From: Bacillota bacterium
GTDB taxonomy: Bacteria > Bacillota > Sulfobacillia > Sulfobacillales > Sulfobacillaceae
DNA length: 64,000 nucleotides
NCBI GenBank assembly: GCA_026627385.1
Contig: JAPNUR010000018.1
Span: 1 to 64,000 of the forward strand
Direction: 5' to 3'
Positions 9,024 to 18,019 of the stretch are shown piece after piece. Position 1 is the first letter of the stretch. Each line of letters begins with the position of its first letter. Both the position numbers and the translations under genes were made by a program. Below the pieces are notes generated by a model, which was given only the letters and a program-made list of their open reading frames with translations, searched no databases and was not told the origin of the DNA.

Positions 9024-10911
9024 GAACCGTCGGCGTGCGCAAATCCTGAAGCCAAGCGCTGACTTTGCGCGTTAACCCCTCGGGGTCGAGCTCGTACATT
9101 GCCAAGTAATAATCGGGCGGGCCGTGGTCAATGAAGACGTCGGGCAATCCTTCCAAGCGCAGGGGAATACGCACGTTTTCCAACGCCATCCATTCCGCGA
9201 CCGCCGATCCAAAGCCACCATGGATGGCGTGTTCCTCCAAGGTAATAATGGCCTGGGTTTCCGAGGCCACTTGGCGCAGCAACTCGTGGTCCAGGGGCTT
9301 GACGAACCGCGCGTTCACGACCCCCACATCATATCCTTGCCGGGCGAGTCTCTCCCGCGTCTCCAAGGCAATGTACACCATGGGTCCAAGGGCTACCAGG
9401 GTCGCGTCGCGCCCATGATGAAGCCACTCCCCGCGCCCCCAGGGGATCTCAGGAATCTCGTCCTCATAGGGTATGCCCCGCCCGGGACCGCGCGGGTAGC
9501 GAATGGCCACCGGGTTGGGCCGATCCAGCGCAGCCTTAATAAGGCTCCGAAGCTCCCCCTCGTCTTTACCCATCGCAATCTCTATCCGCGGCACGGTGCG
9601 CAAAAACGCAATGTCGTACACTCCTTGGTGGGTGGCACCGTCGCCGCCCACCAGCCCCGCTCGGTCGATCGCAAACAGGACTGGCAAGTTTTGGTGACTC
9701 ACGTCATGCACAACCTGGTCATAAGCCCGCTGAAGAAACGTGCTGTACACCGCAAAGACTGGCCTGAGCCCCGCCAACGCTAAACCCGCCGCAAATGTCG
9801 CCGCATGTTGTTCAGCAATACCGACGTCAAAGTACCGATCGGGAAAATGCTTTTGAAAGTAATCCAGTTTCGTCCCGTCAGGCATGGCCGCCGTAATGGC
9901 CACAATCTCTTCGCGTTCTCGAGCCAACTGCACTAAGGTTTCGCTAAAGACTTGGCTGTACGTCGGGGGTTCGGTCTTCTTAATCATTTGCCCAGACGAT
10001 ACGTCAAACGGTCCCGGCCCATGAAACTGCACCGGACGCTCCTCGGCCGGGCGATACCCGCGCCCCTTTTGGGTAATCGCGTGAATCACCACCGGCCCGT
10101 CAAATTCCCGGGCGTTGCGCAAAACCACGATGAGGCTGCCCACATCATGTCCGTTCACCGGCCCAAAATACTTAAATCCCAGTTCCTCAAACACATTGCC
10201 TGGCAATACCGCGTGATGCAAGACATCTTTAATGCGTTCCCCAGCCCGACGCAAGGATCCGCCGAACACCGGGACGGACTCCAGCACAGCCTCGATGTCC
10301 TGCTTTAACCGGACATAACTCGGTGCCGTTCTTAAATTGGTTAAATATTGAGAAAACGCTCCCACGTTGGGGGCAATGGACATGGAATTGTCGTTCACCA
10401 CGACCACTAAGCGCGTCTTTAAGTGGCCCAATTGATTCATGGCTTCCCAAGCCATGCCTGCCGTCAGCGCCCCATCGCCAATCAGGGCGGCCACCTCATA
10501 CTGCGCCCCCTTCAGGTCCCGCGCTACCGCCAGGCCCAGAGCTCCCGACAGCGACGTGGCCGCGTGCCCCGCTTCCCAGACATCATATTCGCTTTCATGG
10601 CGTTTCAAAAATCCGGACAGTCCGCGCAGTTGCCGAATACTCGCAAAGGTCTCTTGACGACCGGTAATCAACTTATGGGCATACGCCTGGTGCCCAATGT
10701 CGAAAACCACCTTATCCCGCGGGGTATCGTAGACATAGTGCATCGCCAATACGAGCTCAACAGCCCCAAGGCTCGCTCCCACATGCCCTCCCGTGCGTGC
10801 GGTGGTCTCGACAATATATTCGCGAATCTCCTGGGCCAACTGCTCCAGTTGCGACACGCTGAGTCGGCGCAAATCCGCCGGAGACTCAATTGTCTTGAGC
10901 AAACTTCCCAT
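9016..10911 (-). CDS. dxs: 1-deoxy-D-xylulose-5-phosphate synthase
   Basis: First enzyme of the MEP isoprenoid pathway: pyruvate plus glyceraldehyde 3-phosphate to DXP, thiamine-diphosphate dependent. Seen: N-terminal TPP domain with GHVGASLGAVELVLAMHYV, GDGALTAGMAWEAMNQ and the Mg/TPP loop NDNSMSI; central pyrimidine domain with catalytic Glu in DVGIAEQHAATFAAGLA and YSTFLQRAYDQV; C-terminal transketolase domain with EEHAIHGGFGSAV. 631 aa is full length. Its product feeds the prenyl synthase encoded 20 nt upstream. Confidence 0.97.
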   Translation of the reverse strand: MGSLLKTIESPADLRRLSVSQLEQLAQEIREYIVETTARTGGHVGASLGAVELVLAMHYVYDTPRDKVVFDIGHQAYAHKLITGRQETFASIRQLRGLSGFLKRHESEYDVWEAGHAATSLSGALGLAVARDLKGAQYEVAALIGDGALTAGMAWEAMNQLGHLKTRLVVVVNDNSMSIAPNVGAFSQYLTNLRTAPSYVRLKQDIEAVLESVPVFGGSLRRAGERIKDVLHHAVLPGNVFEELGFKYFGPVNGHDVGSLIVVLRNAREFDGPVVIHAITQKGRGYRPAEERPVQFHGPGPFDVSSGQMIKKTEPPTYSQVFSETLVQLAREREEIVAITAAMPDGTKLDYFQKHFPDRYFDVGIAEQHAATFAAGLALAGLRPVFAVYSTFLQRAYDQVVHDVSHQNLPVLFAIDRAGLVGGDGATHQGVYDIAFLRTVPRIEIAMGKDEGELRSLIKAALDRPNPVAIRYPRGPGRGIPYEDEIPEIPWGRGEWLHHGRDATLVALGPMVYIALETRERLARQGYDVGVVNARFVKPLDHELLRQVASETQAIITLEEHAIHGGFGSAVAEWMALENVRIPLRLEGLPDVFIDHGPPDYYLAMYELDPEGLTRKVSAWLQDLRTPTVHD

Positions 10912-10931
10912 CGTTTTCCCGCCTCTTCTAT

Positions 10932-11816
10932 TTACCAGCTGCGGCGTTGAGCATAGGTCAGGATCCCTTTTAACGTCTCCAGCCGGGCTTGGTCCAGTTT
11001 GGCCAACGCCAGCCGGCTTTGCTCATCGACCAACACCCGCGCCTGATCCAACCCCACCAACCGCGGATACGTGGCCTTGCCCAATCCTGCGTCTGTCCCC
11101 GTCGCTTTGCCAAGCACAGCCGGGTCGCCGACTACATTCAAAATATCATCCACCATTTGAAAAGCCAACCCGAAGTGCTGCCCAAAGTGCCCTAACGCGT
11201 CAGCATCTCCCATCCGGCCAACGAGCAAAGCCGGCATCTTCACGCACGCCTCAAATAATGCCGCGGTCTTTTTTAAATGAATGTCTCGTAACGCCTCGAC
11301 GCTAATCTCTTGATGTTCTGCCGCCAAATCACGCACTTGGCCGCGAATGAGTCCCTGGCGGCCCGCGGCCACCGCCAAACAGTGCGTTGCGCGGAGCACC
11401 GCCCCGGCCTCAAAGGCGGTTGTTGACAACTCGGCCATTTTGACAAAGGCCTCCGTTAAAAGCGCATCCCCGGCTAAAATAGCCATCGCCTCGCCAAACA
11501 TCTTGTGAGAGGTGGGGCGCCCGCGGCGAAAATCGTCGTTATCCATGGCTGGCAAATCGTCGTGAATGAGAGAGTACGTGTGGACATATTCCACCGCCAA
11601 CGCAACCGGTCTCAAGGGTTCCCAGGGAATCCCCACGTATTCCCCCGCCGCCAACACCAGTTGCGGTCTCAGGCGCTTACCCCCGGCGGTCAGCGAATAC
11701 TGCATGGCTTCTTCCACGGACCCTGGTTGAACCTCCATCGAGGCCAGGTCCTGATCAATCCACTGGTCCACCTGCCGACGGGCCTGTTCCATCCATGTCC
11801 CAATATCCATAGCCAT
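10932..11816 (-). CDS. ispA: Polyprenyl (farnesyl/geranylgeranyl) diphosphate synthase
   Basis: Trans-prenyl elongation from IPP and DMAPP. Seen: GGKRLRPQL, first aspartate-rich motif HDDLPAMDNDDFRRGRPT near residue 85 and second motif FQMVDDILNVVGD near 215. The chain length (farnesyl or geranylgeranyl) cannot be set from sequence alone. ATG at 11816 overlaps the xseB stop by 1 nt (TAATG). A second ATG six bases in (11810) is better spaced from GAGGGG and may be the true start. It belongs to the xseA-xseB-ispA-dxs arrangement. Confidence 0.93.
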   Translation of the reverse strand: MAMDIGTWMEQARRQVDQWIDQDLASMEVQPGSVEEAMQYSLTAGGKRLRPQLVLAAGEYVGIPWEPLRPVALAVEYVHTYSLIHDDLPAMDNDDFRRGRPTSHKMFGEAMAILAGDALLTEAFVKMAELSTTAFEAGAVLRATHCLAVAAGRQGLIRGQVRDLAAEHQEISVEALRDIHLKKTAALFEACVKMPALLVGRMGDADALGHFGQHFGLAFQMVDDILNVVGDPAVLGKATGTDAGLGKATYPRLVGLDQARVLVDEQSRLALAKLDQARLETLKGILTYAQRRSW

Positions 11817-12019
11817 TACCCCTCGTGTTCCTGCGCTTCGGCCAATAGGCTTTCAGCCCTTAGCAGCAGCTGGTTGGCTCGTTCGCTGAGCCGCTTGCCC
11901 TCTTGATAAAGGCGCAAGCTTTCCCCTAAGGGAGCGCGCCCCGTCTCCAAGAGCTTCACAATTTCCTCCAGCCGCGCCATGATGGCTTCGTATTGGTCTA
12001 ACTCCGCATCCTCAGTCAT
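11816..12019 (-). CDS. xseB: Exodeoxyribonuclease VII small subunit
   Basis: Small subunit of the ExoVII single-strand nuclease. Seen: the short helical family pattern YEAIMARLEEIVKLLETGRAPLGESLRLYQEG. I selected the ATG at 12019: GGAGGGGG is well spaced, and ATGACTGA then overlaps the xseA stop by 8 nt, like other junctions in this window. An upstream frame extension to 12067 lies inside xseA. 67 aa is typical. Confidence 0.92.
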   Translation of the reverse strand: MTEDAELDQYEAIMARLEEIVKLLETGRAPLGESLRLYQEGKRLSERANQLLLRAESLLAEAQEHEG

Positions 12020-13214
12020 GCTCATCCCCCTCCGACCCCACGAGTTGCATCGTGGCGGATCCGTCATTCCAATGCACGCGGTACCGTTGATCAGGGGCCA
12101 GCATGCGCCGCGTCACTAATTGCCCGTCCGCACGCGTGACGTACGCGTACCCGCGCACCAAGGGCAGCGTCGGATCCAACAATGTCAAACGCTCGCTGAC
12201 CTGAGTCAATTGATGGCGCCACTCAGCCCACCGCCGCTCAAAGGCCCGGTCGCGCCGCTCCTCGAGGCGGTCTAATTGATGGCGATACTCGCGAAACAGC
12301 GAGCCCGGATGGGCCAACAACCCATGGTCGACCCACCCGGCGAGTCGGTCGCGTTCCCACTGTAAGCGGTGGGCCAGCGCTTGGTCCAACCGATCGCGTA
12401 ACGATCGATGCCACCGCAAAAGCTCGCGCAACTCTGGCACGGCGAGCTCGGCCGCCGCCGACGGGGTTGGCGCCCGCACATCCGCGACTAAATCGACCAG
12501 CGTGGTGTCAATTTCATGCCCTACCGCGGAAATCACCGGCACCGGACACTGAAACACCGCCCGCACCACGAACTCATCATTAAAAGCCGCCAAATCTTCC
12601 TTGGCCCCTCCCCCCCGGCCAATAATCACCACATCCGCGACCTCCGGATCAATCGCGGCTAAGGCGGCCACCAAGCTTTGTGGGGCCTCACGCCCCTGCA
12701 CCGTCACCGGGAACAGCCGCACGGGCATCGTGGGGTAGCGGCGTCGAATCACGGTCTCGATGTCGTGCCTCGCGGCGCCATTGGCCGAGGTAATGACCGC
12801 GACTCGGCGCGGCACCCGCGGCAAGGGCCGTTTGGGGCGCGAGAATAAGCCCTCTTCGTATAACCGCTGTTTTAACATCTCGAGTTGCCGGTATTGCCAG
12901 CCTGCCCCGAGTTCCGTGACCCGCGTCACGTATAACTGCGTCTGGCCATCGCGTTCGAAAACCCCGAGACGGCCATAAACCAGGACTTGCTGCCCATCCG
13001 TTAGCGGCGCCGTCAGCGTTTCCGCATCGCGGCGAAACATCACCGCCCGGATTTGCGCCCCCTCGTCTTTGAGGGTAAAGTACCAATGACCTGACGTGTG
13101 ATGCTTCACCCCGCTCAGTTCCCCCACGACGGTTAACCGCTGCCATTCGGCGACCCCTTCGATGACTCGGCGAATGTTGGCCACGAGTTCACTGACGGTT
13201 ATCGGCTTCATCAT
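12012..13214 (-). CDS. xseA: Exodeoxyribonuclease VII large subunit
   Basis: Catalytic subunit of ExoVII. Seen: an N-terminal OB-fold (residues 1-100, GELSGVKHHTSGHWYFTLKDE), central nuclease domain with VITSANGAARHDIETVIRRR, GRGGGAKEDLAAFNDE and SAVGHEIDTTLVDLVADVRAPTPS, then a long helical region rich in R/L/D (about 270-360). ATG at 13214 overlaps the folD stop (ATGA). 400 aa is slightly shorter than E. coli XseA. Confidence 0.95.
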   Translation of the reverse strand: MMKPITVSELVANIRRVIEGVAEWQRLTVVGELSGVKHHTSGHWYFTLKDEGAQIRAVMFRRDAETLTAPLTDGQQVLVYGRLGVFERDGQTQLYVTRVTELGAGWQYRQLEMLKQRLYEEGLFSRPKRPLPRVPRRVAVITSANGAARHDIETVIRRRYPTMPVRLFPVTVQGREAPQSLVAALAAIDPEVADVVIIGRGGGAKEDLAAFNDEFVVRAVFQCPVPVISAVGHEIDTTLVDLVADVRAPTPSAAAELAVPELRELLRWHRSLRDRLDQALAHRLQWERDRLAGWVDHGLLAHPGSLFREYRHQLDRLEERRDRAFERRWAEWRHQLTQVSERLTLLDPTLPLVRGYAYVTRADGQLVTRRMLAPDQRYRVHWNDGSATMQLVGSEGDEHD

Positions 13215-14116
13215 TGCGCCACCTGAGACGCATACGCTTGCCAGGTATTCTGTAACAAGGCCGCAATGGTCATCGGGCCCACGCCCCCAGGCACCGGCGT
13301 CAGCGCGCCCGCATAGCCGTCCATCTCGTCCGCGGCCACATCACCGCACAACCCTTCGGGCAAGCGATGAATGCCCACGTCGACGACAATGGCACCGGGC
13401 CGGATCCATTCTCGCGTGACCAGGCGCGGCCTGCCGGCGGCGACAATCACGAGATCGGCCGTGCGGCAAAGTTCCTTCGGATTTTGGGTGTGTGAATGAA
13501 TCATGGTCACCGTCGCCTGCTGCTGCATGAGCATCAAGCTGATCGGCAGTCCCACTAAAGTGCTCCGGCCAATCACGGCCGCGCGCCGCCCCTCCAGATT
13601 TACCCCGTAATGCTTCAGCAACGCGATAATCCCGCTCGGGGTGCAGGGTCTTAAACCCGGCTGATTTTTCATGAGCGCTCCCTGATTGACGCGCGTTAAT
13701 CCGTCAACATCTTTGAGGGGATCAATGGCTTCAATGACTGGCTCGCGCCCAATATGATTGGGTAACGGTAATTGCACGAGAATGCCATGGACGTTAGGCT
13801 GATGATTCAATGTCTTGACGAGGTCAACCACCTCGTCCGTGGTCACGCTCGCGTTTAACCGGTATTCCCACGACTGCATGCCGACCGCTTCGGCCGCCTT
13901 GCGCTTTTGGCGGACGTAAATATCGGAAGCCGGATCGTCGCCCACCAAGATGACAGCCAGGCCTGGCGGCGTCGTGCGCTGCAACACCTGCTGACGAATC
14001 GTGGTTGCGAGTTGTTCGCGCATCTGAGTCGCCACGGCCCGTCCATCAAAATAACGCGTCTCCATGATTTGCTTGCGCTGCCCGCTTTCCCCGAATCCCA
14101 TCGGGTCGCCAGGCAC
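13211..14116 (-). CDS. folD: Bifunctional methylene-THF dehydrogenase/cyclohydrolase
   Basis: Interconverts 5,10-methylene-, methenyl- and 10-formyl-THF. Seen: catalytic Lys in YVRQKRKAAE, GILVQLPLP, RPCTPSGIIALL, NAD(P)-binding VIGRSTLVGLP, and C-terminal LTPVPGGVGPMTIAALL. Start choice: a GTG at 14116 has the very strong AAAGGAGGAGG 5 nt upstream. The family core begins about 17 residues later at an ATG (14065) with no ribosome site, so the N-terminus is uncertain. With gcvT/H/P and glyA in the same window, one-carbon metabolism is well represented. Confidence 0.94.
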   Translation of the reverse strand: MPGDPMGFGESGQRKQIMETRYFDGRAVATQMREQLATTIRQQVLQRTTPPGLAVILVGDDPASDIYVRQKRKAAEAVGMQSWEYRLNASVTTDEVVDLVKTLNHQPNVHGILVQLPLPNHIGREPVIEAIDPLKDVDGLTRVNQGALMKNQPGLRPCTPSGIIALLKHYGVNLEGRRAAVIGRSTLVGLPISLMLMQQQATVTMIHSHTQNPKELCRTADLVIVAAGRPRLVTREWIRPGAIVVDVGIHRLPEGLCGDVAADEMDGYAGALTPVPGGVGPMTIAALLQNTWQAYASQVAQ

Positions 14117-14188
14117 CGCCTCCTCCTTTCGATGTTCCGTCGCATCGGCATCCACGTGACACCGCGTCAGCTTCGGGTGCTGGATGCG

Positions 14189-15184
14189 TCACGATTTCCC
14201 CTGAGTGGCTGCGTGCCACGCATCCAGCCCTACATACGCGACCCCTATGGCGTTATCCCGGCTCCATCCCGGATCGGCATACCATAACCGGTAGCCATAA
14301 GGCTCTAGGCACGCCCGAAGCTGCCGGCGAATATGGGTGTTGGCAGCGACCCCTCCCACAACCAACACATCTTGGGGCTCCGCCGCCTTGGCAATCAAGG
14401 CAGCCAAGCTCCGGGCGATAGCCTCCATCACCCCTTTGGCGACGTGACCAGCTTCGACCCCTTGTTGCACGGCCCGCCGAGCCGCCGTCTCGGGTCCCGA
14501 AAAACTTGTCCACCAAAGACCGTCATGCCACCGAGGCCGGCTCCAGGGAATGGGATGGGCAAGATCCGTGCTTTCTGCCAGTTCATCGAGAAAGGGCCCC
14601 GCAGGAAAGGGCAAGCCTAATAACACCCCAACGCGGTCGACAAATTGCCCGGCATACAGATCGTCGCTGGCCCCAAGCCGATGCAGTGAGAACCGCCACC
14701 CCTCCACAGCCACAGACAGCAACTCCGTGGTTCCCCCGGAAATGTGCAGTGCGAGAAACCGTGCGATGTCGTGCGGCATTTGGGCTCCCACCATCCCGGC
14801 GCGAATGTGACCTTCCTGATGGGTCGTAGTCCAAAGAGGGACGTCGTTGATCGTCGCGATGCTGCGCGCGGCCAGCTCTCCTGCTAAAAATGGCGGCAAG
14901 TAGGAGTCTGCCGCCGGCCGCGGCGCGACCGACACGGCAACACCTCCGAGCTCCCCGGGTGGTTTTGTAGACATGAGCCCGGCTAACAAGCCAGGAAGGA
15001 CTTTAAGGTGTTGAAATAACGCCTCACTAGGCCTGAGCCCTCGTGTCCCGGGAGGCACCGTCAAAAGCTGACGCGCCTCGCGCACAACGCCGGAAGGTGA
15101 AACCCATGCCACCGACGTCGTATACGCGCTGGTATCAATTCCCAACACCCACGCTTGGCTATTGCGGTCGATCGCGATCACCAT
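14189..15184 (-). CDS. TsaD/Kae1-like protein (paralogue of the t6A enzyme)
   Basis: Actin-fold protein of the Kae1/TsaD superfamily. Seen: the N-terminal nucleotide-fold start VLGIDTSAYTTSVAWV, metal-site-like motif HQEGH (residues about 113-117), HISGGTTELL and a C-terminal DVLVVGGVAANTHIRRQL. At 331 aa it matches TsaD in length, but GGTTE replaces the usual SGGHT. Together with its place between nusB and folD, this suggests a Firmicutes side branch rather than the essential tRNA threonylcarbamoyl enzyme. ATG at 15184 overlaps nusB by 26 nt; a GTG three bases on is equally possible. Confidence 0.75.
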   Translation of the reverse strand: MVIAIDRNSQAWVLGIDTSAYTTSVAWVSPSGVVREARQLLTVPPGTRGLRPSEALFQHLKVLPGLLAGLMSTKPPGELGGVAVSVAPRPAADSYLPPFLAGELAARSIATINDVPLWTTTHQEGHIRAGMVGAQMPHDIARFLALHISGGTTELLSVAVEGWRFSLHRLGASDDLYAGQFVDRVGVLLGLPFPAGPFLDELAESTDLAHPIPWSRPRWHDGLWWTSFSGPETAARRAVQQGVEAGHVAKGVMEAIARSLAALIAKAAEPQDVLVVGGVAANTHIRRQLRACLEPYGYRLWYADPGWSRDNAIGVAYVGLDAWHAATQGKS

Positions 15185-15581
15185 CCGGACGCAGTTGCTG
15201 AGCAATGGTGCCCAGAACCCCATTGACAAACCGCTTGGCTTCATCCGTGCTATACACTTGCGCCAACTCCAACGCCTCGTCAATGATAACAGAAACCGGC
15301 AGGTCCGGTTCGCAGGCCATCTCGTAACACGCGAGACGCAAAATATTCCGGTCAATCGGGGGCATGCGCTCTAAACGCCATCCCCGAGCGGCTGCCCGGA
15401 TCCATTCATCAATCCTAGCTTGTTCGGCAATTGTGCCTTCGACCAAGCTGCGCGCGTACTGACCATCTTCCAGCGATGCCCCCTTAAGGCTCCGATCTAA
15501 GACCTCGCCGACTGACGAGGGGGCCAAATCGTGTTCAAATAACACGCGCAGGGCCAACTCACGAGCATGATGACGCGCCAC
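15159..15581 (-). CDS. nusB: Transcription antitermination factor NusB
   Basis: Part of the rRNA antitermination complex with NusE. Seen: the family start RHHARELALRVLFEHDL and the C-terminal signature RNILRLACYEMACEPDLPVSVIIDEALELAQVYSTDEAKRFVNGVLG. GTG start at 15581 with GGGAGGGG upstream. 140 aa is standard. The asp23-nusB-folD-xseAB order is conserved in Firmicutes. Confidence 0.96.
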   Translation of the reverse strand: MARHHARELALRVLFEHDLAPSSVGEVLDRSLKGASLEDGQYARSLVEGTIAEQARIDEWIRAAARGWRLERMPPIDRNILRLACYEMACEPDLPVSVIIDEALELAQVYSTDEAKRFVNGVLGTIAQQLRPDGDRDRPQ

Positions 15582-15604
15582 GTCACCCCTCCCTCTGGCG
15601 GCAC

Positions 15605-16003
15605 CTACGGACTTGAGGACATGTCGTGGCTCGTCGGGTCCTCAAAGGGTAGCGCCACTCCCTGGATATGGATGTCCACCGACTGGACTCTCAGCCCCGT
15701 AATCTCTTCCACCCGGTGTTTGACCGCATCTTGTACCTTTTGGGCCACTTCCGGAATGCGCACGCCATACTCCACTAGAAGATACAGCGATAACTGGACG
15801 GTGCGGTCCTGAACCTCTACCCGCACAGGCCGATTCACACGGCGGGTCCAGACCTCCCCTCGGGTCGATGACGTATGGCCAACCGTAAAGTCGCAGACGC
15901 CGTTGACCTCTCGCGCAGCTAGGAGCGCAATGTCCCCTATGACATCATTGGCTAGCTGCACCACGGGCACCGGCGGCACTTCGCCGCGTCGGGTCTCTTC
16001 CAT
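15605..16003 (-). CDS. Asp23/Gls24 family envelope stress protein (YqhY-like)
   Basis: Asp23-domain protein. Seen: QLANDVIGDIALLAAREVNGVC, VEVQDRTVQLSLYLLVEYGVRIPEVAQKVQDAVKHRVEEITGL and VDIHIQGV, the standard signature of the family. In Bacillus the yqhY gene sits directly downstream of accBC and is linked to malonyl-CoA/acetyl-CoA carboxylase homeostasis; the same position is kept here after accC. ATG at 16003 with AAGGAGG upstream. 132 aa. Confidence 0.92.
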   Translation of the reverse strand: MEETRRGEVPPVPVVQLANDVIGDIALLAAREVNGVCDFTVGHTSSTRGEVWTRRVNRPVRVEVQDRTVQLSLYLLVEYGVRIPEVAQKVQDAVKHRVEEITGLRVQSVDIHIQGVALPFEDPTSHDMSSSP

Positions 16004-16038
16004 CCAGGATACCTCCTTGACAGCGTTTTCACACCGAC

Positions 16039-17391
16039 TTAGGCCCCTTTAAACCGTTCGGCCAGGAAATTAATGTGGATATCCCCCGCCTGAAACGCCG
16101 GATCCGCCATGAGGGCCCGATGCATCCCAATCGTGGTCTTCACTCCGTCGACTTCAAATTCAGCGAGGGCCCGGCTCATGCGCTGAATGGCCTCACGCCG
16201 GTCACGGCCCCAGGTGACCACTTTCGCCAGCAGCGAATCGTAAAACGGTTGCACCGTGTACCCTTCTTGCGCTGCCCCGTCAACGCGAACCCACGGTCCG
16301 GCCGGCTCGCGCCACCGCGTCACCTTGCCAGGGCTGGGACGAAACTGCATATCCGGATCCTCGGCATTGATGCGGCATTCAATGCTCCATCCGTTAAGTG
16401 CGACATCCTCCTGACGCACGCTGAGCGGTAAACCCGCCGCGACTTGAATTTGCTCTTTGACAATGTCAATGCCGGTGATGAGCTCGGTACACGGATGCTC
16501 CACCTGCACGCGCGTATTCATCTCCATAAAATAAAACTCACCGCTCTGATCGAGCAAAAATTCTAGAGTCCCGGCGCTGCGATAATTGACAGCCTGAGCC
16601 GCCCGCACCGCAGCTTCACTCATCCGCGCTCTGAGGGCAGGGGTCATCGCCACCGAGGGCGCTTCCTCCAACACCTTTTGTCGACGGCGCTGCAGGGAGC
16701 TTTCGCGCTCCCCGAGAGTTATGACGTGGCCTTGGGCATCCGCCAGCACTTGAATTTCTATGTGGCGCGGGTTCATAAGATATTTTTCCAAATACACATC
16801 GCCCTGCCCAAACGCCGACTGAGCCTCCCGACTGGCCCGTTCTAGCGCCTCTGCCAAGGCGTCCGGGGATTCCACAATGCGAATCCCCCGACCCCCACCC
16901 CCAAACGAGGCTTTGACCAGGATGGGGTAGCCAATATCATTCGCTACGCGTTCGGCCTCCGCAAGGTCCGTCACCGTGCCGTCAGTACCCGGCACCACCG
17001 GCACCCCGGCTTGTTGCATCAAGCGGCGCGCTTCCGCCTTGATCCCCATTTTCTGGATCGCGTCGGCAGATGGCCCGATAAAGATGAGGCCCCAGGTTTC
17101 GCACACGCGCGCAAAATGATCGTTTTCTGATAAAAAGCCATAGCCTGGGTGGATCGCATCTGCGCCCGTGTGCACCGCCGCGTTAATAATATTGGGGATG
17201 TGCAGGTAACTGAGCGTGGACTGCGCCGGCCCAATGAAGAACGCCTCGTCGGCATACTGCACATGCGGCGCATCCTTGTCCACCTCGGAATACACAGCCA
17301 CCGTTTTGATGCCCAGATCGCGTGCAGCCCGCATGACTCGGATAGCGATTTCCCCGCGATTGGCGACCAAGATTTTCTTGAACAGAGGCAC
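16039..17391 (-). CDS. accC: Biotin carboxylase subunit of acetyl-CoA carboxylase
   Basis: ATP-dependent carboxylation of the biotin carrier, the first half-reaction of fatty acid synthesis. Seen: FKKILVANRGEIAIRV at the N-terminus, ATP-grasp loop KASFGGGGRGIR, catalytic stretch RHIEIQVLAD, GERESSLQRRRQKVLEEAPS, EMNTRVQVEHPCTELITG. The start is ambiguous: GTG 17391 lies only 2 nt from AAGGGAG, while a CTG at 17385, exactly where homologues have Met, has ideal spacing. An ATG at 17433 has no ribosome site. Odd: accB, normally just upstream, is missing; spoIIIAH ends about 75 nt before. Confidence 0.95.
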   Translation of the reverse strand: MPLFKKILVANRGEIAIRVMRAARDLGIKTVAVYSEVDKDAPHVQYADEAFFIGPAQSTLSYLHIPNIINAAVHTGADAIHPGYGFLSENDHFARVCETWGLIFIGPSADAIQKMGIKAEARRLMQQAGVPVVPGTDGTVTDLAEAERVANDIGYPILVKASFGGGGRGIRIVESPDALAEALERASREAQSAFGQGDVYLEKYLMNPRHIEIQVLADAQGHVITLGERESSLQRRRQKVLEEAPSVAMTPALRARMSEAAVRAAQAVNYRSAGTLEFLLDQSGEFYFMEMNTRVQVEHPCTELITGIDIVKEQIQVAAGLPLSVRQEDVALNGWSIECRINAEDPDMQFRPSPGKVTRWREPAGPWVRVDGAAQEGYTVQPFYDSLLAKVVTWGRDRREAIQRMSRALAEFEVDGVKTTIGMHRALMADPAFQAGDIHINFLAERFKGA

Positions 17392-17438
17392 CTCTCCCTT
17401 CTCTCCATGATTAATAGACCATAAGCCAAGCACGATGT

Positions 17439-17461
17439 CTAGGGGACGGCGAGCCGTCCCC
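17439..17461. other. Perfect hairpin between spoIIIAH and accC
   Basis: GGGGACGGC and GCCGTCCCC form a 9-bp inverted repeat with a minimal loop at about 17442-17461. No T-run follows on either strand, so it is not a canonical terminator. It occupies the spot where accB stands in related genomes and may be an attenuator, processing site or scar. Confidence 0.5.
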
Positions 17462-17466
17462 GGGCG

Positions 17467-17973
17467 TTACGATTTGGGCAAAATCACCACATCCTGAGGC
17501 GGTAAACCCGTCACGCTGGTGGCCGTATTGGCAATTTGGGCCACATCTTGCGTCGTGAGTTTGTTGGCTGCCACCAGAATGACCACTTGATTCGCAGTCA
17601 CGGTAGCGGCCGACAGAGGGAATCCACGGCCTGCTAAGAGCCCTTCAATGCGCGTTTCCGCCTTCAACTCCTGGGTATCTTCAACCATCGTGCGGGCTGC
17701 CTCATCGCGAGCGCTTTTGGAAATGCCGGGATTTTTGGTCAAGGCTTCCAGCGTCGCGATTTCCTTTGACATCAGTTGGTCTCGGCGCATGCGGAAGTTG
17801 ACAAAGTAGTTTTCCAACTGTACAAGCCGGTTTTGAGCCCGAGCCTGGACACTGAGATGGCTAACGGTCGAAACGCTGGCCTCGGGACTAGTGCGGTGAT
17901 AGACCACATATCCCAACAAGACTGCCAGGACCGTAACAAATGCCGCGAATCGAATCAATTGGGGTCGCTGCAT
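17467..17973 (-). CDS. spoIIIAH: Stage III sporulation protein AH
   Basis: Mother-cell component of the SpoIIIAH-SpoIIQ channel between mother cell and forespore. Seen: one N-terminal membrane segment (about residues 8-26, FAAFVTVLAVLLGYVVY), then a soluble YscJ/FliF-like domain (NRLVQLENYFVNFRMRRDQLMSKEIA and a C-terminal PPQDVVILPKS). ATG at 17973 with AAAGGAGG upstream. 168 aa, slightly shorter than in B. subtilis (218 aa). Last gene of the spoIIIA operon. Confidence 0.9.
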   Translation of the reverse strand: MQRPQLIRFAAFVTVLAVLLGYVVYHRTSPEASVSTVSHLSVQARAQNRLVQLENYFVNFRMRRDQLMSKEIATLEALTKNPGISKSARDEAARTMVEDTQELKAETRIEGLLAGRGFPLSAATVTANQVVILVAANKLTTQDVAQIANTATSVTGLPPQDVVILPKS

Positions 17974-18019
17974 GACATCGTCCTCCTTTTTCCCATGTGA
18001 CGGGGCCGCATCGTCGGTG

